From Kitasatospora aureofaciens (lineage in GTDB: Bacteria > Actinomycetota > Actinomycetes > Streptomycetales > Streptomycetaceae): DNA of 64,000 bases. This document shows, one piece after another, positions 50,516 to 59,235 of this stretch. Within the stretch, counting starts at the first letter, position 1. Every line of letters begins with the position of its first letter. The stretch spans positions 1-64,000 of the forward strand of contig NZ_JAHTKP010000003.1 in assembly GCF_019192735.1 (NCBI RefSeq), in the 5' to 3' direction. The position numbers and the translations under genes were made by a program. The notes beneath the pieces are model-generated. The model ran no database searches. It was not told the origin of the DNA and worked only from the letters and a program-made list of their open reading frames with translations.

Positions 50516-50639
50516 TCTGGCTCTGGCGCGCGCTGCGGTACGTCGGCGGACCTCCCCCGAGGACACGGCCGCCGTCCGTCGTTCCCCGGACAGGAGGCCG
50601 GGGCTACGCGCGGAGCGGATGGTCGGATGAGTGGATGGT

Positions 50640-51287
50640 CTACTTGGGCGGCTTCTTGCCGGTGACGCCCAGGTACACCAGGGGAGCGAGATTGGGCTTG
50701 AGGTCCTTGATCTTGACGCCCCAGGAGGTGAAGGCCTTCTGGTGCTCGGCCGCCGAGGCGAGCAGCGAGACCAGGGCCCCGGCGACGGCATTTGGGTCGA
50801 GCGATTTGTCGGCCTGCCCCTTCGCCTGGAGTTCCTTGACGGAATCCGCGAGCGGCTTGGCGACCGCGTTGAGGACCGTCATGCGGATCTTGAAGAACCG
50901 CTTGTCCCCTTCGGCGGCACCGAGCGTGACCACTCGGAGAATGGCGTCGTTCTTGCGCCAGAAGGCGAGGAATCCGTCGACCAGTTCTTCCGAAGTGGTC
51001 GGTCCGGACTTCCCTGCCCAGGACTTTCCGGCCACCAGCTCTTTGAGGGTGTCGGCGTCCTTGGCCATTTCCTCGGCGATTTCGAGGACTGCGCCCTCGA
51101 CATCCGGGAAGTACTGGTAGAAGGTCGCGGGGGAGGTACCCGCCATACGGGCGACGTCGATGACCTTGACGTCCCGATAGGGCGACGTGCTGAGCATCTC
51201 GCGGAGGCAGTCGAGCAGCTTCTGCCGCGTCTCCTGTCCGCGTCGCCCGGCGACGCGACCGTCGACGGTGCGAACTTGTCCTGTCAT
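50640..51287 (-). CDS. TetR/AcrR family regulator
   Basis: 215 aa, ATG at 51287. HTH: YRDVKVIDVARMAGTSPATF then YQYFPDVEGAVLEIAEEMAK. The ligand domain contains DGFLAFWRKNDAILRVVTLG and ends in a Lys-rich tail. The residue mix is less Ala/Arg-rich than its neighbours, and the sequence resembles a conserved streptomycete TetR with unknown ligand. Convergent with the FabH-like gene; its promoter region is shared with the start of the kinase gene. Confidence 0.88.
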   Translation of the reverse strand: MTGQVRTVDGRVAGRRGQETRQKLLDCLREMLSTSPYRDVKVIDVARMAGTSPATFYQYFPDVEGAVLEIAEEMAKDADTLKELVAGKSWAGKSGPTTSEELVDGFLAFWRKNDAILRVVTLGAAEGDKRFFKIRMTVLNAVAKPLADSVKELQAKGQADKSLDPNAVAGALVSLLASAAEHQKAFTSWGVKIKDLKPNLAPLVYLGVTGKKPPK

Positions 51288-51722
51288 GCCGTCAGCTTAC
51301 CGTGGCACGATCTTGGCGCGATTCGGTGATGCGACTATTACTCCGCACGGGGGGTTGGTATAGGGGCATGAACCACTTCGGACGGATATTCACCACGCTC
51401 CGGCGGCTCCGTTGTAGCCCCCCCGTGTGCTTTTGATCTCACAGCGTGACGGCGAGTCCACTGAGGGGTGGTCGGGTGACAGAGCGTGACGAGATTCGAT
51501 GGCGCGCGACCGGTCGCCGACGAGGGCGGCGGACGGTCCGGGCGCAAGCCACATCCGGAGCGGGCGTCAGAATCCGGCCGTTCCGCCGCCACTGACCTGG
51601 CGGTGCCGGGCCCGCGGCCCCCGTCGGCGATGAGCGGGGAGGTTGGAGATGGGCCGGGCGGCCATGGAGAATCGGGTCCGGCACCACGCGGCGGGTGCGG
51701 AAAACGGGGAGGTGGCAGCGGA

Positions 51723-54203
51723 GTGGACCAGCTGACGGCGCACGATCCGAGGCGGATCGGGCCCTTCGAGGTGCTGGGGCGGCTCGGCGCGGGCGGGATG
51801 GGCCTGGTCTACCTGGCGCGCTCCGCCTCCGGCCGGCGAGTGGCCATCAAGACCGTCCGGGGGGAGCTGGCCGAGGACGAGCTGTTCCGGGTCCGCTTCG
51901 CCCGGGAGATCGCCGCGGCCAAGACGGTCGGCGGCTTCTACACCGCGGCCGTCGTGGACGCCGACGCCGACGCCCGGGTGCCCTGGCTGGCCACCGCGTA
52001 CATTCCGGCGCCCTCCCTGGAGGACCTGGTCGAGGAGTGCGGCCCGCTGCCGGTGGACGCCACCCGCTGGCTGATCGCCGGCATCGCCGAGGCGCTGCAG
52101 TCCATCCACGCCGCCGGGCTGATCCACCGGGACCTGAAGCCCTCCAACGTCCTGGTGGTCGAGGACGGCCCCAAGGTGATCGACTTCGGCATCGCGGCGG
52201 GGGTGTCGAGCACCCGGCTCACCATGACCAACGTCGCCGTCGGGACCCCCGCCTACATGTCGCCCGAGCAGGCCCGGGACAGCCGGACCGTCCGGGGCGC
52301 CAGCGACGTCTTCTCGCTCGGCTCGCTGATGGTGTTCTGCGCCACCGGCCACCCGCCGTTCCGGGGCTCCAACCCGGTCGAGACGGTGTTCCAGTTGCTG
52401 CGCGAGCAGCCCGACTACTCCGGGATGCCGGTCGAGCTGATGGACCTGGTCCGCGCCTGCATGCGGCCCTCGCAGGAGCACCGGCCCACCCCGGCCCAGA
52501 TCCAGGCCGAGCTGGCCCCGCACCTGTTCTCCCGGGACGATGCCTCCGGCGAGGCCGGGGACTGGCTGCCGGCCAATGCGCTGGAGCTGATCGAGCGCAA
52601 ACGCGGCCGCCGCCCGGCCGCCCAGCCGGCCCCGCCCGCCATCCCCTCTCCGCCCGCCGTCCCCTCCCCGGGCACCGCGCCGCTGGGCCGGCCCGAGCCG
52701 CCGCAGGTCGGGCCGGCTGTTCACCAGCCGCCGCAGACGAACCAGCCGCCGCAGCAGCACCAGCAGGTGCCGACGCAGCGCCCCGGCGAGGAGGACCCGC
52801 GCACCCAGCACCCGGGCGGGCACGCCCCGCCGCAGCTCGGGCCGGTGTACGCCCGTCCCGGTGCGGTCTCCGAGGGTGAGATCGCCACCGAGAAGATCGC
52901 CTCCCCCAACAAGCACCGCGCGCCCACCCCCGGCGGCGGCGCCGAGGTGCGGCTGCCCGGCGCCTCGGTGCGGATAGGCCCCGGGCCGCGCGCCGAGCAC
53001 GAGCAGACCGGCCCGGGGGCCGCGCCGGCCGAGACCGACTGGGTCCGCCGGGCCACCCCGCCGCCGGTCGAGGCCCCGGTCCAGCCGCCCGCCCAGCCCC
53101 CGGTCCCGGCGCCGCGCTGGCGGCCCTGGCGGTTCCGGATGTCCAACGACGTCTGGGGCACCCCGGTGATCGCCGACGGCACGCTGTTCGTGTCCAGCTT
53201 CGAGGTCCACGCGCTGGACATCGCCTCCGGCCAGCGCCGCTACAAGACCCGGGACGTCGCCTGGGCGCTCGCCGTCGACGCGGGCCGGGTGCACGCCGCC
53301 GACGGCCCGCACCTGTACACCGTGGACGTAGCGGACGGCACCGAGCGCTGGCGCACCTCGCTGGACGGCTGGGTCTACTCGCTGTCCGCCGCCGACGGCG
53401 TGCTCTGCTGCGGCATCCGGGGCGGCGGCGTCCAGCTGCGCTCGGCCGCCACCGGCGCCGAGCTGTGGCGCGCTGACGACGCGCAGCAGGACTACGAGAA
53501 CCCGCAGTCCGGCCCGGTCCTGGTGGCCGGCGCCGCGTACTACTACGGCGCCGGGCGGCTGCGCAGCGTCGACCTGCGCGGCGCGGGCCTGCGCTGGTCC
53601 TTCCCGGTCGGCGAGGACGTCCCCTCGCACCCGGTCGAGCGCGGCGGTGTGCTGTACGTGACGGCCGGCACCCGGGTGTACGCGCTGGACGCGGCCAGCG
53701 GCGTCGAGCGCTGGCGCTTCGAGGCCCCGGTGGTGCTCTTCACCCCGCCCGCGCTGGACGCCGACGCCGTCTACGTGGCCGACTACCTGGGCACGGTGTA
53801 CGCGCTGGACGCGGCCACCGGCCGGGACCGCTGGCGCGGTGTCACCGGCAGCCGTCAGGGCGCCGAGCCGGTGGTGGTCGGCGACGGCATGGTGCTGGTC
53901 GGCAGCGGCGAGGTGCTGTACGCCTTCGAGGCGGCCACCGGGCGGGAGCGCTGGCGCTACACCGCGCGCGGCGAGATCGTCGGCTCCCCGGCGGTCGCCG
54001 ATGGCCTGGTTCACCTCGGCAGCCGGGACCACTCGCTGCACACCGTGGACCTGGCGAGCGGTCAGCTGCGCTGGGAGCTCGGCACCAAGGGCGAGCTCAC
54101 CGGCTCCCCGGTGGCGGTCGGCGGGCGGGTCTTCGTCGGCTCCAAGGACCGCTGCGTGTACGCGCTGGACGCCTTCTACGGCACGGCGGTGCCCGCCCAC
54201 TGA
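51723..54203 (+). CDS. Hanks-type Ser/Thr protein kinase with C-terminal PQQ beta-propeller
   Basis: 826 aa from GTG at 51723 (GGGGAGG upstream; the frame is open back to 51486). The kinase domain covers ~10-280: LGRLGAGGMGLVYLA, VAIKTV with the Lys, IHRDLKPSNVLVV, KVIDFGIAAGV, GTPAYMSPEQAR. A ~190-residue Pro/Gln-rich linker follows, then seven or more PQQ blades such as YALDAASGVERWRFEAPVV and VYALDAATGRDRWRGV. No membrane helix is evident between them, unusual for a kinase with a sensor-like domain. Related PQQ-kinase genes lie near mqnL in S. coelicolor. The stop codon falls in a hairpin loop. Confidence 0.93.
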   Translation: MDQLTAHDPRRIGPFEVLGRLGAGGMGLVYLARSASGRRVAIKTVRGELAEDELFRVRFAREIAAAKTVGGFYTAAVVDADADARVPWLATAYIPAPSLEDLVEECGPLPVDATRWLIAGIAEALQSIHAAGLIHRDLKPSNVLVVEDGPKVIDFGIAAGVSSTRLTMTNVAVGTPAYMSPEQARDSRTVRGASDVFSLGSLMVFCATGHPPFRGSNPVETVFQLLREQPDYSGMPVELMDLVRACMRPSQEHRPTPAQIQAELAPHLFSRDDASGEAGDWLPANALELIERKRGRRPAAQPAPPAIPSPPAVPSPGTAPLGRPEPPQVGPAVHQPPQTNQPPQQHQQVPTQRPGEEDPRTQHPGGHAPPQLGPVYARPGAVSEGEIATEKIASPNKHRAPTPGGGAEVRLPGASVRIGPGPRAEHEQTGPGAAPAETDWVRRATPPPVEAPVQPPAQPPVPAPRWRPWRFRMSNDVWGTPVIADGTLFVSSFEVHALDIASGQRRYKTRDVAWALAVDAGRVHAADGPHLYTVDVADGTERWRTSLDGWVYSLSAADGVLCCGIRGGGVQLRSAATGAELWRADDAQQDYENPQSGPVLVAGAAYYYGAGRLRSVDLRGAGLRWSFPVGEDVPSHPVERGGVLYVTAGTRVYALDAASGVERWRFEAPVVLFTPPALDADAVYVADYLGTVYALDAATGRDRWRGVTGSRQGAEPVVVGDGMVLVGSGEVLYAFEAATGRERWRYTARGEIVGSPAVADGLVHLGSRDHSLHTVDLASGQLRWELGTKGELTGSPVAVGGRVFVGSKDRCVYALDAFYGTAVPAH

Positions 54204-54225
54204 GTGGGGCGGACACCGCCGTGCC
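54180..54225. terminator. Terminator overlapping the end of the kinase gene
   Basis: GGCACGGCGGTG pairs with CACCGCCGTGCC (12 bp), with an inner CCGCCC/GGGCGG stem. The last codons lie in the left arm and the TGA stop (54201-54203) in the loop. It serves both the kinase and the convergent galE. Confidence 0.8.
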
Positions 54226-54249
54226 GGTGGTGCGGGGTCAGGACGGGCC

Positions 54250-55236
54250 TCAGGCCTTGCGGGCCTCGGGGTGGCGGCTGCACCAGCCCTCCCACGCGGA
54301 GGCGACCATCTCCTCCACGCCGTGGCGCGCGCTCCAGCCAAGCTCGCGCCGGATCAGGTCGGCGGAGGCCACCACCCGGGCCGGGTCGCCGGGGCGGCGC
54401 GGGGTCACCTCGGCAGTGGTGTCGTAGCCGGTGACCTTGCCGATCACCTCAAGCATCTCCTTGACGCTGACGCCCTCGCCGCGGCCGATGTTGAGCACCA
54501 GCGAGGTCGCCCCGGCCGGGTCGGCGGCGAGCCGCTTGGCGGCGGCCACGTGGGCCGAGGCGATGTCGGAGACGTGGATGAAGTCGCGGACGCAGGTGCC
54601 GTCCGGGGTCGGGTAGTCGCCGCCGAAGATCCGCGGCGCCTGACCGGCGGTGAGCCGCTCGAAGACCATCGGGATCAGGTTGAACACCCCGGCGTCGGAG
54701 AGCTCCGGCGAGGCGGCGCCGGCCACGTTGAAGTAGCGCAGGGCCACGGTGGACATCCCGTAGGCCTGGCCGGCCGCGGCGACCAGCCATTCGCCGGCCA
54801 GCTTGGTCTCGCCGTACGGACTCATCGGGGCGCACGGGGTGGACTCGGTGACCAGGTCGACGTCCGGCATGCCGTAGACCGCGGCGGAGGAAGAGAAGAG
54901 GAAGCGCTTGACGCCTCCCTCGGCGGCGGCCTCCAGCACGGTCTGCAGGCCGATCATGTTCTCTCGGTAGTAGAAGAACGGCTTCTCGACCGACTCGCCG
55001 ACCTGCTTCTTCGCAGCGAAGTGCAGGACACCCTCGACCTCGTGCGTGCGGATCGCGGCATCCAGGGCGGCGCGGTCCAAGGTGGAACCCTCGACCAGGG
55101 CCACGCCGGCCGGCAGCCGGGAGGCGTCGCCGGTGCTGAGGTCGTCCAGGACGGCCACGCGTTCGCCCGCGTCGAGCAACTGACGGACGACGTGTCCGCC
55201 GATGTATCCGGCACCGCCGGTGATCAACCAGGTCAT
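54250..55236 (-). CDS. galE: UDP-glucose 4-epimerase
   Basis: 328 aa, ATG at 55236. TWLITGGAGYIGGHVVRQLL is the NAD-binding start, FLFSSSAAVYGMPDVDLVTE contains the catalytic Ser region, SPYGETKLAGEWLVAA the YxxxK pair, and LRYFNVAGAASPELSDAG is typical of GalE. It interconverts UDP-glucose and UDP-galactose for cell-wall or exopolysaccharide sugars or galactose use. No gal operon partners are adjacent. Divergent from the HtrA-like gene. Confidence 0.95.
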   Translation of the reverse strand: MTWLITGGAGYIGGHVVRQLLDAGERVAVLDDLSTGDASRLPAGVALVEGSTLDRAALDAAIRTHEVEGVLHFAAKKQVGESVEKPFFYYRENMIGLQTVLEAAAEGGVKRFLFSSSAAVYGMPDVDLVTESTPCAPMSPYGETKLAGEWLVAAAGQAYGMSTVALRYFNVAGAASPELSDAGVFNLIPMVFERLTAGQAPRIFGGDYPTPDGTCVRDFIHVSDIASAHVAAAKRLAADPAGATSLVLNIGRGEGVSVKEMLEVIGKVTGYDTTAEVTPRRPGDPARVVASADLIRRELGWSARHGVEEMVASAWEGWCSRHPEARKA

Positions 55237-55367
55237 GGCCCGATCCTAGGCCGTCCCGGTTCGGTCGCCACGATCGGGCGAGTCGAGCCATCAATTCGGA
55301 CAAATTGGTGAAATGCTGACAAAGATTTCTGTGCTCTCGGCCTGGTGACGAATCGGAGGCAGCCAAG

Positions 55368-56528
55368 GTGAGCCGAAAGAAGGAACACAACCGCCCCCTC
55401 CCGGCCGGGCCGCGGCCCACCGGGCCGAAGGCGATCCAGGGACGGCTGCTCACCCCGGTCGCGGTCGTCGCGCTGACCGCCCTGGCAGGGTGCAGCAGCG
55501 GCTCGTCCTCCTCCCTGTCCTCCTCCGGCTCCCCGGCCGCCTCCTCCGGCGCGCCCAAGCCCGCCTCGCCGGCCTCGGCCCCGCCCGCGAGCGGCAACCA
55601 GTTGCAGGATGCGTACCAGAAGGTGATCGCCGACGTGCTGCCCTCCGTGGTGCAGATCACCACCGGCGAGAGCCTCGGCTCCGGGATCGTCTACGACGAC
55701 AAGGGCGACATCGTCACCAACGCCCACGTGGTCGGCACCGCGACCACCTTCGCCGTCACCCTGGCCAACAGCACCAAGTCGCTGGACGCCTCCCTGGTCG
55801 GCAGCTACCCGGACTCCGACCTTGCGGTGATCAAGCTCAGCAGCCCGCCGAGCGGCCTCAAGCCGGCCGCCTTCGGCGACTCGGGCAAGGTCCAGCTCGG
55901 CCAGATCACGCTGGCCATGGGCAGCCCGCTCGGGCTCTCCAGCAGCGTCACCCAGGGCATCGTGTCGGCCACCGGGCGGACCGTCTCCGAGCCCAGGGGC
56001 GCCGGCTCGCCGGGCGCCACCATCGGCAACATGGTGCAGACCTCGGCCGCGATCAACCCCGGCAACAGCGGTGGTGCCCTGGTCAACCTGGACAGCCAGG
56101 TGATCGGCATCAACACCCTCGCCGCGGCCGAGCCGCAGGCCAACGGCGCCGCCGCGCCCGGCATCGGCTTCGCCATCCCGGCGTCCACCATCACCAACAT
56201 CGCCGACCAGCTGATCAAGCAGGGCAAGGTCACCAACTCCGGCCGGGCCGCGCTCGGCATCACCGCCCGGACCAGCTTCAACCAGCAGTTCCAGCCGGCC
56301 GGCGCGGTCATCGTGGCGGTCACCCCCGGCGGCCCGGCCGCCTCGGCGAGGCTCCAGGCCGGGGACGTCATCACCAAGATCGGCGACACCCCGGTCGACT
56401 CGCTGAACGCCCTCACCACCGCGCTCGCCTCGCTGACCCCGGGCAGCAAGGTCACCGTGACCTACACCCGGGACGGCAACACCCAGACGGCCGACGTCAC
56501 CCTCGGCACGCTGGAGACGACCTCCTAG
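55368..56528 (+). CDS. HtrA/DegP-like lipoprotein serine protease with PDZ domain
   Basis: 386 aa; GTG at 55368 with GGAGG 8 nt upstream. A lipoprotein-type signal with LTALAGCSS, then a ~45-residue Ser/Pro/Ala linker. The trypsin-like domain has the triad in IVTNAHVVG (His), DSDLAVIKLSS (Asp) and AAINPGNSGGALVNLDSQV (Ser). The C-terminal PDZ domain has GPAASARLQAGDVITKIGDT. It degrades misfolded envelope proteins. Most actinomycete HtrA proteins are anchored by an N-terminal helix, so lipid anchoring is notable if the Cys is modified. Followed by a strong terminator. Confidence 0.93.
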   Translation: MSRKKEHNRPLPAGPRPTGPKAIQGRLLTPVAVVALTALAGCSSGSSSSLSSSGSPAASSGAPKPASPASAPPASGNQLQDAYQKVIADVLPSVVQITTGESLGSGIVYDDKGDIVTNAHVVGTATTFAVTLANSTKSLDASLVGSYPDSDLAVIKLSSPPSGLKPAAFGDSGKVQLGQITLAMGSPLGLSSSVTQGIVSATGRTVSEPRGAGSPGATIGNMVQTSAAINPGNSGGALVNLDSQVIGINTLAAAEPQANGAAAPGIGFAIPASTITNIADQLIKQGKVTNSGRAALGITARTSFNQQFQPAGAVIVAVTPGGPAASARLQAGDVITKIGDTPVDSLNALTTALASLTPGSKVTVTYTRDGNTQTADVTLGTLETTS

Positions 56529-56604
56529 ATCCCGTCAGATCCCGGTACGGCGGCCGGGCCGCACGCCGCGCAAGGGTTCCGCGGGCCGGCCGCCGTACTG
56601 GTGC

Positions 56605-56646
56605 GGCGCCGGGACCTCGTCGCTGCCTCGACGAGGTCCCGGCGCC
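56605..56646 (+). terminator. Intrinsic terminator with T-tract
   Basis: A perfect 18-bp stem (GGCGCCGGGACCTCGTCG and complement) with a 6-nt loop, followed by TTTCTGTT. It lies between the HtrA-like gene and the convergent histidine kinase. Confidence 0.95.
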
Positions 56647-56666
56647 TTTCTGTTCCCTCGGTGGGC

Positions 56667-57890
56667 TCAGCGGCGGGTGTGGCGGGTGTGCCAGGGCAGC
56701 TCGACGGTGACGGTGGTCGGGCCGCCCGCCGGGCTCTCCACCAGGAACACCCCGTCCACCGCCTGCACCCGCTCGGCCAGCCCGGCCAGGCCGCCGCCCG
56801 GGTAGGCCGCCGCGCCGCCCTTGCCGTCGTCCTGGACCAGGAGCATCAGCTGGTCGTCGGAGCGCCACACCTCCACGGAGGCGGTTCGGGCGCCGGCGTG
56901 CTTGGACACGTTGGTCAGCAGCTCGCTGACCGTGAAGTAGGCGATGCCCTCGACCGCCGAGTCCGGGCGCTCGGCCACCCCGTCCGGGCCGCGCAGCCCG
57001 ACGTTCACCCTGACCCCGTCGGGGACGGTGCAGCGGGCGGCCACCGCGGAGAGGGCCGCGTCCAGGCCGCGGTCGGTGAGCACCGCCGGGTGGATGCCGC
57101 GGGCCAGGTCGCGCAGCTCCCGCAGGGCCAGCTTCACCTCGCCGTGCGCGTTGTCGACCATCGTCGCGGCGGCGGCCATGTCCTCCGGGGTCTCCACCTC
57201 GCGCAGGCGCTCCTTGGCCATGCCGAGGTCCATCGCCAGGGCGACCAGCCGGGCCTGGGCGCCGTCGTGCAGGTCGCGTTCGATCCGGCGCAGGTCGGCG
57301 GCGGCGGCGTCGACCACGGTGCCGCGGTCCTCCTCCAGCTCGCGGACGCGCTCGGACAGGGCGCCCGGGGAGAGCAGCGCCTCGACCAGGATCCGGTCCA
57401 CGGCGGCCAGGAAGCGGGTGACCCACGGCAGCACCGGCCAGAGCACGATGGTGCTGACCAGCGTCACGGTGAAGCTCAGCAGACCCCACGGCAGCAGCAG
57501 CACGTTGTAGAGCGCCGAGCGCCAGTTCAGCAGGTCGGTCAGGTTGGCGATCGAGAAGCCGGCGAGGCCGGGACGGCGCCGGGGCACCGGCTCCGGGTCG
57601 CCGATCTCCGACCCGTACGCCGCCCGGGCCCGGCGGCGGGCCAGCCCACCGAGGCCGCGGCAGCCGGCCAGCCCGGCGGCCAGCAGCGGCAGGCCGATCA
57701 CCGTCACGGACAGGCCCAGGCCGATCGCGAGCATGGCGACGGCGAAGACGAACCCGGCGATGCCGAGCGGCAGGTTGAGCATCAGCTGCCCGGCCTGCCG
57801 CCACATCCGGGCGCCGTACAGCGGGGCGCGCTCCATCCGCGCGTCCTGCTCCTTGACGGCGGCGACGGCGCGCCGGTGCACAGGCTTCAT
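56667..57890 (-). CDS. Orphan two-component sensor histidine kinase (HisKA_3 type)
   Basis: 407 aa, ATG at 57890. Two pairs of membrane helices form a sensor domain (LGIAGFVFAVAMLAIGLGLS, then VTVIGLPLLAAGLAGCRGL; YNVLLLPWGLLSFTVTLVST). The phospho-His box is RRIERDLHDGAQARLVALAM and the ATPase domain has TVSELLTNVSKHAGART and VQDDGKGGAAAYPGGGLAGL. This is the streptomycete DesK/NarL-type family normally paired with a LuxR-type response regulator. No such gene is adjacent: neighbours are the convergent protease and the divergent nuoA. The signal is unknown. Confidence 0.93.
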   Translation of the reverse strand: MKPVHRRAVAAVKEQDARMERAPLYGARMWRQAGQLMLNLPLGIAGFVFAVAMLAIGLGLSVTVIGLPLLAAGLAGCRGLGGLARRRARAAYGSEIGDPEPVPRRRPGLAGFSIANLTDLLNWRSALYNVLLLPWGLLSFTVTLVSTIVLWPVLPWVTRFLAAVDRILVEALLSPGALSERVRELEEDRGTVVDAAAADLRRIERDLHDGAQARLVALAMDLGMAKERLREVETPEDMAAAATMVDNAHGEVKLALRELRDLARGIHPAVLTDRGLDAALSAVAARCTVPDGVRVNVGLRGPDGVAERPDSAVEGIAYFTVSELLTNVSKHAGARTASVEVWRSDDQLMLLVQDDGKGGAAAYPGGGLAGLAERVQAVDGVFLVESPAGGPTTVTVELPWHTRHTRR

Positions 57891-58189
57891 CTGGATCTAC
57901 CGTCCCTCGTGGTCGAGCTGGTGATCCAAGCTTCCCGAACCCGGGGCGGTCGGTGCCATGGGGGTGATACATCTCCTCGGGCGGGGGTTATCCCCACCCT
58001 GCCGCGGAGTGCCGGGCGGCACCCGGACGGCCACCGGGTGTCCACGTGGTGTCTTGCGGAGCGGGCAGGGTTCGGGGGGAGCCGAGCCGTCCCCTTAGAC
58101 TCACGCATTGGCCATGGTTATGACCGTGCAAAGAAACGTCGTAGAACTGCCTTGAGGGGTGGTTCACGGCCGATGTGGAGGGCGAAGGC
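57891..58189. other. Divergent promoter region, histidine kinase and nuoA
   Basis: 299 nt without a gene. It must hold both promoters. No Rex-type operator is visible here, in contrast to the rex region. Confidence 0.5.
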
Positions 58190-58606
58190 ATGGAGGGGCA
58201 GCAGGCGGCTGCCGTCGCGGCCGACCCGGCGGTCGGCGGCGGCTACTTCGACGCGTACGCCGCGATGGGTCTGCTCGCCGTCGTCGGCGTGCTCTTCGTC
58301 GCCGTGGCGTTCACCACCAACCGGCTCCTGCGCCCGGTGGTGTACTCGCCCGAGAAACTCCTGACCTACGAGTGCGGCGTGGACCCGGTGGGGGAGGACT
58401 GGGCGCACACCCAGATCCGCTACTACGTGTACGCCTTCCTGTACGTGATCTTCGCAGTCGACGCGATCTACCTGTTCCCGTGGGCGACCGTCTTCGCCAC
58501 CGCCGGGTACGGCGCAGGGACGCTGATCGAGATGTTCCTCTTCATCGGCTTCCTCGCGGTCGGGCTGCTCTACGCCTGGAAGAAGGGCGTTCTGGAATGG
58601 ACGTGA
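58190..58606 (+). CDS. nuoA: NADH-quinone oxidoreductase subunit A
   Basis: 138 aa; ATG at 58190 with GGAGG 8 nt upstream. Three helices; [20 protein letters not shown], with the conserved Cys, and [20 protein letters not shown] are the NuoA marks. First gene of a partial complex I operon; nuoB overlaps its end by 10 nt. Confidence 0.95.
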   Translation: MEGQQAAAVAADPAVGGGYFDAYAAMGLLAVVGVLFVAVAFTTNRLLRPVVYSPEKLLTYECGVDPVGEDWAHTQIRYYVYAFLYVIFAVDAIYLFPWATVFATAGYGAGTLIEMFLFIGFLAVGLLYAWKKGVLEWT

Positions 58607-59235
58607 CGCACAACCACTCGCACGCCGTCCCGGGCGGACCGGTTCCGCTCGGCCTCCCGGACCCGTCGCGCCCCGGCGCCGTCGAGCGGCGCGGCATCGG
58701 CCCGCTGGCCCGGCTCGCGCCGGACCCGGTCAAGGTCGTGCTCAACTGGGGCCGCCGGTACAGCCTCTGGTGCTTCAACTTCGGGCTGGCCTGCTGCGCG
58801 ATCGAGTTCATCGCGGCGTCCATGGCCAAGCACGACTTCATCCGGATGGGTGTCATTCCGTTCGCCCCCGGCCCCCGACAGGCCGATCTGATGATCGTCT
58901 CGGGGACGGTGACCGACAAGATGGCGCCTGCCATCAAGCGCCTCTACGAGCAGATGCCCGAGCCGAAGTACGTCATCTCCTTCGGCGCCTGCTCCAACTC
59001 CGGCGGCCCCTACTGGGACTCGTACTCGGTGACCAAGGGCGTGGACCAGATCATCCCGGTCGACGTCTACGTGCCCGGCTGCCCGCCCCGGCCCGAGGCG
59101 CTGCTCCAGGGCATCCTCAAGCTGCAGGAGAAGATCGCCGCCGAGTCGCTGCCCGACCGCTACACCGCCCCCGCCGCGGCGCTGCGCCGCCCGCTGGTGG
59201 CGGGGCCGGGCTCTTCGGAAGGGGGAGCCTCGTGA
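58597..59235 (+). CDS. nuoB: NADH-quinone oxidoreductase subunit B
   Basis: 212 aa, ATG at 58597. The N2 cluster Cys are seen in [15 protein letters not shown] (tandem CC), [19 protein letters not shown] and [20 protein letters not shown]. An N-terminal His-rich start (MDVTHNHSH) is added. It passes electrons to the quinone site and normally pairs with NuoD, which is absent from this operon. It overlaps nuoC by GTGA. Confidence 0.96.
   Translation: MDVTHNHSHAVPGGPVPLGLPDPSRPGAVERRGIGPLARLAPDPVKVVLNWGRRYSLWCFNFGLACCAIEFIAASMAKHDFIRMGVIPFAPGPRQADLMIVSGTVTDKMAPAIKRLYEQMPEPKYVISFGACSNSGGPYWDSYSVTKGVDQIIPVDVYVPGCPPRPEALLQGILKLQEKIAAESLPDRYTAPAAALRRPLVAGPGSSEGGAS

Noticed and set aside
57891..58189. 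Rex operator before the nuoA gene
   Set aside because: No TGTGAAC-like palindrome was found by eye in the divergent region.
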